The notes under the pieces are model-generated. The model ran no database searches, was not told the origin of the DNA, and was given only the letters and a program-made list of their open reading frames with translations. A DNA stretch of 6,241 nt from Nitrospira sp. (GTDB lineage Bacteria > Nitrospirota > Nitrospiria > Nitrospirales > Nitrospiraceae). Location: assembly GCA_025363325.1 (NCBI GenBank), contig JANYEF010000025.1, positions 1 through 6,241 of the forward strand, given 5' to 3'. Shown piece by piece: positions 1 to 3,960 of the stretch. The translations under genes were made by a program, and so were the position numbers. Every line of letters starts with the position of its first letter. Within the stretch, counting starts at the first letter, position 1.

Positions 1-545
1 CGAAGGGCCGGAAGTTCAACGGACTGCAACCAGTCGAAGTCCCTTACCTTCGCGTGGCAAACGTGCAGGCGGGACATCTCGATCTATCAGAAATCAAAAC
101 GATTCAGGCGTTGCCGGAGGAAGTCGAAGGACTCGCGCTGCGGAAGGGCGACGTACTGCTGACGGAAGGTGGCGACTTCGATAAATTGGGTCGGGGGGCA
201 ATGCTGGAGCAAGATCTGCCGAACTGCATTCATCAAAATCATGTCTTTCGCGTGCGCGTCGAGCAGTCGAAGCTCAATGCAGTGTATTTTGCCAAGTTCC
301 TTCTGACCGGTGAAGCTCGCGGATACTTCCTCGGTTGCGCCAAGAAGACGACGAACCTTGCGAGTATCAATATGACACAATTGCGCGCCCTGCCGGTCCT
401 GCTCCCTCCACTCCCACAGCAAAAAGAGTTCGCGACCCGCGTGTCTGAAATCCGTGTCATGCAAGCCGAGCAAGCCACCAGCCGCCACCGCTTGGACGAT
501 CTGTTTCAATCGCTCTTGCATCGGGCATTCCGTGGAGAGTTATAA
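1..545 (+). CDS. hsdS: Type I restriction-modification specificity subunit HsdS, 3' part (5' end outside window)
   Basis: HsdS is the DNA-recognition subunit of type I restriction-modification complexes; each of its two target-recognition domains reads one half of a bipartite site, and helical conserved regions hold the HsdM and HsdR partners. The frame is open to the left edge (first full codon at position 3), so the gene begins upstream and the GTG at 54 is an internal valine. Visible landmarks are the PYLRVANVQ entry motif of a target-recognition domain, the LRKGDVLLTEGG segment, the NHVFRVR strand, the TNLASINMTQLRALPVLLPP end of the domain, and then PLPQQKEFATRVSEIR leading into the C-terminal helix ending DDLFQSLLHRAFRGEL. 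This is therefore the second recognition domain plus the terminal conserved helix, about 180 residues of a protein usually 400-450 long. The end looks intact. The next gene follows after 11 bp, suggesting co-transcription. The recognised DNA sequence cannot be predicted. Confidence 0.93.
   Translation, partial: KGRKFNGLQPVEVPYLRVANVQAGHLDLSEIKTIQALPEEVEGLALRKGDVLLTEGGDFDKLGRGAMLEQDLPNCIHQNHVFRVRVEQSKLNAVYFAKFLLTGEARGYFLGCAKKTTNLASINMTQLRALPVLLPPLPQQKEFATRVSEIRVMQAEQATSRHRLDDLFQSLLHRAFRGEL
423..494 (+). repeat. Direct repeat copy 1: hsdS C-terminal helix (intact gene)
   Basis: This segment codes for the conserved C-terminal helix start of the intact hsdS (KEFATRVSEIRVMQAEQATS and following). 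By hand alignment without gaps it matches positions 1957-2028 at 55 of 72 bases, and 15 of the 23 residues after the first codon are identical. The two copies flank the AlbA_2 gene in the same orientation. The divergence looks like that of two related hsdS genes and not of a recent duplication. Confidence 0.85.
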
Positions 546-556
546 CAGGCCCTTTC

Positions 557-1918
557 ATGAAACAATGGACGCGCGCGTACAACCTGACTCACTCCCAAGC
601 AATGGATCATTTGCGACGAATGTTGGAGCAGAACAAGGATAGCTATACCGCAGGATGCGTACAGTGCGTGAGCGTAGATGCCGATGGCACGTGGCAAAAT
701 GCGCTTTGCATGATCAGAGCTTACCCATCTGAAGGACAACCCGCGAAGAAAGTCAGTTGCAGATACCCAAGAGTTCACTTGCTTGAGGAATGGATGTCTC
801 CCAATGACTTAGTCAATGCTCTTGACCAGATTCCAAAGGGAGCACTTATAGCTGACGGGGAATCCGTTTCACTTGGTCAGAATGCACAATTCAACGAATG
901 GGAATTTTTGCCGAGCGACAATGAATATTCTTCTTTGCCGGGATATCTTTACTGCAGCAACCGGGGTCAGCCACCTGCGATACCACATCACGATCCGCTT
1001 TTGTCTTACGAGCTTCCTTTCTACCCTAATCCTTACCTCGCAATGCGGGAGTGGTGTGGGTTGACCAAATTTCATGGGGGCAGTGACGCACGCATTGGAA
1101 CCATACGGGTCTTTTTCCCCGAATGTCGCGTACGGTTTAAGAATTTGGCCGTTACTGACAATAGGTTGTGCGTTTCGATCGCTGGTTCTGAGATCACAGG
1201 GCTAAAGATCAAGGGAGGCTGGGAATGCCAAGATGGTTATAAACCCTTCGAATTATCGGTGACTGCGGGGGAAATGAGAATCGAGCCGCACAGTCACGTT
1301 GAAGGGTTTGAGGTGTACCTACTCGGTGCCGATGGAACCTTGTACGACTTTCACAGAGAAACGAGGTTTTGGGTCCTTGGACAGAATCGTGTTCTAGGTA
1401 GCCTACCAGGGACGGGCGCTGATTCGGCAGCTGTTCAGAAAGCTCTTGAAAGAGGGGAAGGTGAGACCGTTGAGTTTAAGGTTTTTATCAAGCAAGGAGA
1501 TTCCAAACAAAATGAGCTTGTGGAGACGGCTATTGCATTCGCTAATACAAAAGGAGGAATGATCCTTCTGGGGGTAAATAACCATTGTATCGTTGAAGGT
1601 ATTGAGAAAGAACTTGGCAAGGAAGCCCACCTGCAGAATCGAAAGTTAGAGGAAGAGCTCAACAACTATATCGGATGGTTGAAACAAGTCATCGGTGGGA
1701 AACTAAATAGAACACTGGCAATTGAGTTCCTCTCGGTTACTGTTGAGCAGCATGCGGTCGTGATGATTCGAGTTCCGGAGGGAGATCAAAAGCCTTACGC
1801 CAACATCCAAGCCAATACCATATACATTCGCCGGGGAGCCAACAACGTGGTTCCCCATCCAGACCATGAATTGCCTCAGCTACTTGCGCGTTCGCAAGAA
1901 CTTGGGCTAATGCAGTGA
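557..1918 (+). CDS. AlbA_2 (Schlafen-type) domain protein with unrecognised N-terminal region, in type I RM locus
   Basis: A 453-residue protein. Residues about 300-430 match the AlbA_2 / Schlafen putative DNA-binding domain (Pfam family AlbA_2, formerly called divergent AAA-4): EGETVEFK at 301-308, the hallmark AFANTKGGMILLGVNN at 327-342, a helical stretch at 355-378, and the closing IYIRRGANNVVPHPDHEL at 422-439. Schlafen-type domains bind or cleave nucleic acids in some families and recur in bacterial defence loci. I do not recognise residues 1-290; they look beta-rich and soluble, with no signal peptide or membrane segment. The ATG at 557 is chosen because it lies 11 bp after hsdS. A GGAGAG sits 17 nt upstream, too far to be a good ribosome site, so coupling to hsdS translation is likely. 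The next in-frame ATG (602) has no better site. Sampled 60-base lines are about 40-42 percent GC, against 60-70 percent in the hsdS and hydrolase genes, suggesting separate acquisition. The role as a restriction accessory factor is inferred from position. Confidence 0.85.
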   Translation: MKQWTRAYNLTHSQAMDHLRRMLEQNKDSYTAGCVQCVSVDADGTWQNALCMIRAYPSEGQPAKKVSCRYPRVHLLEEWMSPNDLVNALDQIPKGALIADGESVSLGQNAQFNEWEFLPSDNEYSSLPGYLYCSNRGQPPAIPHHDPLLSYELPFYPNPYLAMREWCGLTKFHGGSDARIGTIRVFFPECRVRFKNLAVTDNRLCVSIAGSEITGLKIKGGWECQDGYKPFELSVTAGEMRIEPHSHVEGFEVYLLGADGTLYDFHRETRFWVLGQNRVLGSLPGTGADSAAVQKALERGEGETVEFKVFIKQGDSKQNELVETAIAFANTKGGMILLGVNNHCIVEGIEKELGKEAHLQNRKLEEELNNYIGWLKQVIGGKLNRTLAIEFLSVTVEQHAVVMIRVPEGDQKPYANIQANTIYIRRGANNVVPHPDHELPQLLARSQELGLMQ

Positions 1919-2049
1919 GTAAAGGAAAGGGGAGCAGGAAGCTGGTTCCGTCGAAGCGCGAATTCGCCGCCCGCGTGGCTGAAATCCGCGCGATGGAAAC
2001 CGAGCAAACCGCTAGCCGCCGCCGGTTGTGCATTGCGCTGTCGGGGTGA
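1915..2049 (+). pseudogene. Scar of a second hsdS: HsdS-like N-terminus fused to HsdS C-terminal helix, 44 codons
   Basis: A frame of 44 codons starts at GTG 1915, overlapping the TGA of the AlbA_2 gene (GTGA), a typical translational-coupling arrangement. It begins VSKGKGSRKLVPSK, which resembles the lysine-rich leader ending in K-LVP that opens many HsdS proteins (followed there by LRFPEF). From codon 15 it jumps straight to REFAARVAEIRAMETEQTAS-RRRL, clearly homologous to the end of the intact hsdS at 423-494. It then runs out of homology into CIALSG and a stop at 2047, before the DDLFQSLL part. Both recognition domains, roughly 1.1-1.2 kb of a normal gene, would be missing. The C-terminal homology is seen directly; the HsdS identity of the first 14 codons is inference. 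A functional mini-protein is possible but unlikely. Confidence 0.7.
1957..2028 (+). repeat. Direct repeat copy 2: relic hsdS C-terminal helix
   Basis: Partner of 423-494 in the same orientation, 55 of 72 bases identical by hand count. Downstream homology stops at once: the intact copy continues with the LDDLFQSLLHRAFRGEL codons, while this copy continues with unrelated sequence, marking a deletion or rearrangement endpoint at about 2028. Confidence 0.85.
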
Positions 2050-2080
2050 TTGCTTGATTGCGCGCGTCCCATCGGAAGGT

Positions 2081-2160
2081 CAAGGCTCAGGTCGAGGTTG
2101 AGGGTCGAGAAGACGCCGCGTCGGATTGATCGTTGCTCAACCTGAACCGCAACCTAAACT
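2081..2160. repeat. Degenerate GGTTGAGG-type inverted repeat in intergenic region
   Basis: The left part (2081-2103) is made of variants of GGTTGAGG/GGCTCAGG on the plus strand. The right part (2135-2160) carries the complementary words CTCAACCTGAACCGCAACCT. The arms can pair imperfectly (GGTTGAG with CTCAACC as the best core) around a loop of about 33 bases. This looks like a low-complexity intergenic element and not a terminator of defined shape. It fills most of the 176 bp between the hsdS scar and the PilZ gene, where I see no coding sequence. Confidence 0.45.
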
Positions 2161-2206
2161 TTCTTGTATGTAAGGCCGCGCGTTGTGCGAGCAGAGGAGA
2201 TCAACA

Positions 2207-2243
2207 GGCTCCATCCCCGCTTCTCTTATCTGCGGGATGAGCC
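2207..2243 (-). terminator. Imperfect stem-loop spanning the PilZ stop codon
   Basis: GGCTCCATCCCCGC (2207-2220) can pair with GCGGGATGAGCC (2232-2243), giving about 12 pairs with two bulged cytosines and an 11-base loop that contains the TAA stop of the minus-strand PilZ gene. On the minus strand the stem is followed by TGTTGATC and not by a U-tract, so intrinsic termination would be weak. A 3' stabilising hairpin is an equal alternative. Confidence 0.35.
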
Positions 2244-2567
2244 ATGTTGTGTCTTGACCAGCGTGGAGATGACTTTTGTGATTCGCTCGGCCACCTTCGG
2301 CTGAGGAATGTCAAAGTCCACCCCGAACTCAGACCCCTTGACCCATTTCACGGTGGCGCGATCGATCAGCAACGGCTCAGGGTCTCCCGGCACAAAAATT
2401 TGCAGTGCGAGCGCCATCCCGGCAGAGACCGGTGCATTCCCGGTAATGTAGCTCCCGCTCAGCGAAAGATCTTTGATAATTCCTTCACCGGCAATCCCGT
2501 CCCCAAGGTACCGTACCGGCACCAATTTCTTGAGCCGTTGATCCTTCCGCATGACAAACCCTGCCAT
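2226..2567 (-). CDS. PilZ domain protein, putative c-di-GMP receptor
   Basis: A single-domain cytosolic protein of 113 residues. PilZ domains bind cyclic di-GMP and pass the signal to motility, exopolysaccharide or transcription targets. Both signature elements of c-di-GMP binding are present: RxxxR as RKDQR at residues 7-11, and DxSxxG as DLSLSG at 33-38, with 21 residues between them, inside the usual spacing. The following strands (ALALQIFVPGD at about 52-62 and ATVKWVKGSEFGVDF at about 71-85) fit the PilZ beta-barrel, and a C-terminal helix (VAERITKVISTLV) closes the fold. The length is normal for a stand-alone PilZ protein. The ATG at 2567 is preceded by a strong GAAAGGAGA, supporting the start. 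The gene is convergent with the hsd locus and divergent from the helix-hairpin-helix gene. The downstream target cannot be named. Confidence 0.9.
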   Translation of the reverse strand: MAGFVMRKDQRLKKLVPVRYLGDGIAGEGIIKDLSLSGSYITGNAPVSAGMALALQIFVPGDPEPLLIDRATVKWVKGSEFGVDFDIPQPKVAERITKVISTLVKTQHGSSRR

Positions 2568-2571
2568 TCTG

Positions 2572-2580
2572 TCTCCTTTC
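2572..2580 (-). promoter_or_regulatory. Shine-Dalgarno of the PilZ gene
   Basis: Read on the minus strand this is GAAAGGAGA, ending 4 bases before the ATG at 2567. It is a near-complete anti-16S match and fixes the start of the PilZ reading frame. Confidence 0.8.
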
Positions 2581-2732
2581 TCTATCGATCACTCTTGCGT
2601 ACCAAGAACTCTTCGGATGGTCGCGATCAATTCGTCCGCCTCCACGCTGGTTCCCTCCGTTGAATCGCTCGCTCAGTCGTCACGGCGCAGGCACCGGGCG
2701 GTCCTATGCGTTGCGGCCTGTTGACTGCTGCA

Positions 2733-2759
2733 ATTGTACCGTCCCACTGAAAGTTTGAA
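2733..2759 (-). promoter_or_regulatory. Weak candidate promoter for the PilZ gene
   Basis: On the minus strand TTCAAA (2754-2759) and TACAAT (2733-2738) lie 15 bases apart. The -10 matches 5 of 6 consensus bases and the -35 matches 4 of 6, but the spacer is short. It would give a leader of about 160 nt. Confidence 0.25.
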
Positions 2760-2775
2760 CAGATAATTGCCCCGC

Positions 2776-2804
2776 TTGACACCCCTCCCAGGACGGCCTA
2801 GCCT
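2776..2804 (+). promoter_or_regulatory. Candidate sigma-70 promoter for the helix-hairpin-helix gene
   Basis: A perfect TTGACA (2776-2781) is followed after 17 bases by TAGCCT (2799-2804), which keeps only 3 of 6 consensus -10 bases. Spacing and orientation fit transcription of the two exported-protein genes downstream, with a leader of roughly 95 nt. The weak -10 suggests a low-activity or activator-dependent promoter. Confidence 0.4.
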
Positions 2805-2845
2805 GGCGGCGCAGCGGCTGGCGCGGGAGTGGACGCCGAAGAGAA

Positions 2846-2860
2846 AATAGGTGGCCTATT
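2846..2860. repeat. 15-bp perfect palindrome in the leader of the helix-hairpin-helix gene
   Basis: AATAGG-TGG-CCTATT is a perfect 6-bp inverted repeat with a 3-base centre. It lies downstream of the candidate promoter and 46 bp before the start codon. It could be an operator or a small leader hairpin; nothing in the window identifies a cognate regulator. Confidence 0.4.
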
Positions 2861-2894
2861 GATCGAGGTTGCGGTGAAAAACAACCCTCTCACG

Positions 2895-2900
2895 AAGGAG
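2895..2900 (+). promoter_or_regulatory. Shine-Dalgarno deciding the start of the helix-hairpin-helix gene
   Basis: AAGGAG ends 6 bases before ATG 2907. It favours that start over the in-frame GTG at 2829, which has no comparable site and would bury the signal peptide behind 26 extra charged and polar residues. Confidence 0.8.
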
Positions 2901-2906
2901 ATTGTC

Positions 2907-3218
2907 ATGCAATCCAGGCTTGTGAAATGGACAGGTCGTGTAGGACTGGGAAGCCTGCTTCTGCTTGCGTTCCCGTTGTGTCCTTTTACCGTGACCGATT
3001 CCTCGCTGGCCCAAGCTGCCGACCAGGCTGATCTCCTCGACATCAATGCCGCCACGGCTGAGCAGCTCAAGACGCTCCCTGGTATTAGCGAGGCCTACGC
3101 AGAAACAATCATTAAGGGACGCCCATACCAGCGGAAGGATGAGCTGGTGCAGAAGAAGATTCTTCCACGCGCCATGTACGAGGGGATTAAGTACAAGATT
3201 GTGGCGAAGCAGAAATAA
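2907..3218 (+). CDS. Exported ComEA-like helix-hairpin-helix protein
   Basis: A 103-residue protein. Residues 1-37 form a Sec signal peptide: basic MQSRLVKWTGR, a hydrophobic core GLGSLLLLAFPL, and a probable cleavage site after A-Q-A at 35-37. The mature part carries one helix-hairpin-helix unit of the ComEA type: LDINAATAEQLKTLPGIS at 44-61, then AYAETIIKGRPYQRKDELVQ at 63-82, and a last helix RAMYEGIKYKIVAKQK at 88-103. Such domains bind double-stranded DNA non-specifically, and in ComEA take part in DNA uptake at the cell surface. The canonical second hairpin GIG is replaced here by KKILPRA, so DNA binding is less certain and a structural role in the periplasm is possible. No competence genes are nearby. 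The start at 2907 is set by AAGGAG. The gene lies 59 bp before another exported small protein, possibly one operon. The 3' end is duplicated at 3628-3646. Confidence 0.85.
   Translation: MQSRLVKWTGRVGLGSLLLLAFPLCPFTVTDSSLAQAADQADLLDINAATAEQLKTLPGISEAYAETIIKGRPYQRKDELVQKKILPRAMYEGIKYKIVAKQK
3196..3214 (+). repeat. 19-bp direct repeat, copy in intact helix-hairpin-helix gene
   Basis: These bases encode the C-terminal IVAKQK of the intact gene and are identical to 3628-3646, downstream of the next gene. The shared bases are AGATTGTGGCGAAGCAGAA. Confidence 0.95.
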
Positions 3219-3265
3219 GTGGGGTCACACGCCGTCACAGGAATACAAACGGGAATCACACAACC

Positions 3266-3272
3266 AAGGAGA
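3266..3272 (+). promoter_or_regulatory. Shine-Dalgarno of the small exported coiled-coil protein
   Basis: AAGGAGA lies 5 bases before ATG 3278. It is a strong site and confirms that this short frame is translated. Confidence 0.8.
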
Positions 3273-3277
3273 GATCT

Positions 3278-3577
3278 ATGACCACCACACGCTCGACGTA
3301 CATCCTCTCGATTGCCGCTTTCCTGCTCGGATTTGGATTGGGAGGGGTGTCGTTGCATGTTGCCTCAGCGCAAGGACTCTTTGGATTAAAAGCCTCGATT
3401 AGCCAGATCGGGAGTGCCCTGGTTGATATGCAGAAGAACGTGGACGCGCTCCAAAAGAATATGGGCACGATCAAACAAGCTAAAGATCAGTTGTCCTCCC
3501 TGTCACCGGCAGGTGGGGATGCCATCAAAAAGGGGGGTGAATCCTTAAAACAGCTCATTCCAGGAATGGGCCAATAG
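3278..3577 (+). CDS. Small exported protein with coiled-coil, function unknown
   Basis: I do not recognise a family for this 99-residue protein. Residues 1-31 look like a signal peptide with a glycine-rich hydrophobic core (YILSIAAFLLGFGLGGVSL) and a probable signal peptidase I site after A-S-A at 29-31. The mature 68 residues contain an amphipathic helix at about 38-75 with heptad-like spacing of Ile, Leu, Val and Met (ISQIGSALVDMQKNVDALQ, then MGTIKQAKDQLSSL), followed by a Gly/Lys-rich tail ending LIPGMGQ. There are no cysteines, so it is not a lipoprotein. It lies 59 bp after the helix-hairpin-helix gene in the same direction and may share its promoter; both products would be periplasmic. 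An uncleaved membrane anchor is the alternative reading of the N-terminus. Confidence 0.8.
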   Translation: MTTTRSTYILSIAAFLLGFGLGGVSLHVASAQGLFGLKASISQIGSALVDMQKNVDALQKNMGTIKQAKDQLSSLSPAGGDAIKKGGESLKQLIPGMGQ

Positions 3578-3599
3578 CGGTCATTCTGGCCTGTCCGTC

Positions 3600-3650
3600 A
3601 TTAAAGAAGTTTGCCAGATCAACGATCAGATTGTGGCGAAGCAGAAGTGA
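3600..3650 (+). pseudogene. Relic 3' end of a second helix-hairpin-helix gene
   Basis: Frame 3 reads IKEVCQINDQIVAKQK and a TGA at 3648. This matches the end of the intact protein (YEGIKYKIVAKQK) in sequence and in stop position, so it is the tail of a paralogous exported helix-hairpin-helix gene. No signal peptide, hairpin region or start codon remains; upstream homology ends at about 3600, right after the coiled-coil gene. A tandem pair of such genes that lost one member, or a recombination event through the conserved 3' end, would explain it. Confidence 0.65.
3628..3646 (+). repeat. 19-bp direct repeat, copy in relic gene end
   Basis: Exact match to 3196-3214 at a distance of 432 bp in the same orientation. 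It occupies the same codon phase relative to the stop, which argues for homology and against chance. Confidence 0.95.
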
Positions 3651-3681
3651 CTGTGGGCAGCGAGTTGGCGAAGGGCCACCA

Positions 3682-3762
3682 GACAGTGTGACGAATCCGT
3701 TCAGCCCCTACGGCAGTCCCTTCAGCAATCGATCGGCAACGAATCCCTTTGCAACGGACGCA
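3682..3762 (+). pseudogene. Fragment of an NPF/YGSPF-motif protein
   Basis: Frame 1 reads DSVTNPFSPYGSPF followed by SNRSATNPFATDA. The pattern of DS/RS-x-TNPF units around YGSPF resembles the NPYG-RYGSPYS motif tails of small bacterial proteins of unknown function. The run loses this character at about 3763, where low-complexity sequence begins, and there is no credible start upstream. The surrounding open frame (3631-4223) is an accident joining several fragments and should not be annotated as one gene. The family name is unknown to me; the motif assignment is from memory of similar tails. Confidence 0.45.
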
Positions 3763-3780
3763 CTGCGGGGCTTTGCTCGT

Positions 3781-3878
3781 CTCTCTGGTCTCTGTGGTTT
3801 CTTTGGTTCCTTTGATTGGCTTGCCGGTCCGGCCAACAAGACAGACCGAATAGATCAGACAAACGAGATAGACCAGTT
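3781..3878. repeat. Degenerate pyrimidine/purine inverted repeat
   Basis: The left arm (3781-3820) is built of variants of TCTBTGGT (CTCTCTGGT, CTCTGTGGT, TTCTTTGGT). The right arm (3832-3878) is the purine/adenine-rich counterpart, with AGACAGACC, GATCAGAC and GATAGACCAG. The centre has TTGGC (3816-3820) facing GCCAA (3832-3836) and an inner GCCGG-T-CCGGC (3823-3833). Pairing between the long arms is imperfect. The sequence is typical of short-period intergenic repeats and not coding, although it happens to be open in frame 1. Confidence 0.55.
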
Positions 3879-3960
3879 TCGGCTATCCGGTTCCGTCGTC
3901 TCCGTCCTCGACGGTGATACGATGAACGTGCTGCATAACGGACGAGCGGAGCTCCAACTT
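3877..3960 (+). pseudogene. Truncated staphylococcal-nuclease-like (SNase) gene fragment
   Basis: Frame 1 reads FRLSGSVVSVLDGDTMNVLHNGRAELQL, matching the first strands of SNase-fold thermonucleases (V-x-V-x-DGDT-x-x-VLHN-x-R). The DGDT aspartates at 3910 and 3916, which correspond to the metal-binding start of the active site, are kept. The following strand, which in the family carries the catalytic R, D and E residues (RLxxIDxPE), is absent: homology ends exactly where the hydrolase frame begins. No signal peptide or start codon precedes it, so both ends are missing and it cannot encode an active nuclease. Confidence 0.65.
3948..3951 (+). promoter_or_regulatory. Possible ribosome site for the TTG start of the hydrolase
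   Basis: GGAG lies 8 bases before TTG 3960, inside the nuclease relic. The in-frame alternative ATG 3999 has only a poor GCGAG directly against it. The hydrolase frame is closed upstream by TAA at 3936, so the start must lie after 3938. Confidence 0.4.

Larger units (their letters stand above)
2568..2906. other. 339-bp divergent intergenic region between PilZ and helix-hairpin-helix genes
   Basis: No gene is supported here. The region contains the PilZ ribosome site, a weak minus-strand promoter candidate (2733-2759), a plus-strand TTGACA promoter candidate (2776-2804), a 15-bp palindrome (2846-2860) and the ribosome site of the next gene. A 28-codon minus-strand frame at 2589-2672 ends 21 bp before the PilZ start (its last residues read DELIATIRRVLGTQE) but has no start codon; it may be chance or the tail of a lost gene. 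Confidence 0.6.

Noticed and set aside
54..56. GTG as the start of the hsdS frame
   Set aside because: The frame is open to the window edge, and the codons before it complete the conserved PYLRVANVQ motif, so the gene starts upstream.
2244..2663. 139-codon plus-strand frame opposite the PilZ gene
   Set aside because: It is antisense to a clear PilZ domain, has no ribosome site and no recognisable domain; it is a shadow of the PilZ gene.
2829..2906. Upstream GTG start for the helix-hairpin-helix protein
   Set aside because: It has no ribosome site and would place 26 mostly polar and charged residues before a clear signal peptide. ATG 2907 has AAGGAG at correct spacing.
3560..3589. Stem-loop CCAGGAATG / CATTCTGG over the stop of the coiled-coil gene as a terminator
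   Set aside because: It has a bulged base, a 13-base loop and no T-tract afterwards, so it is too weak to call.
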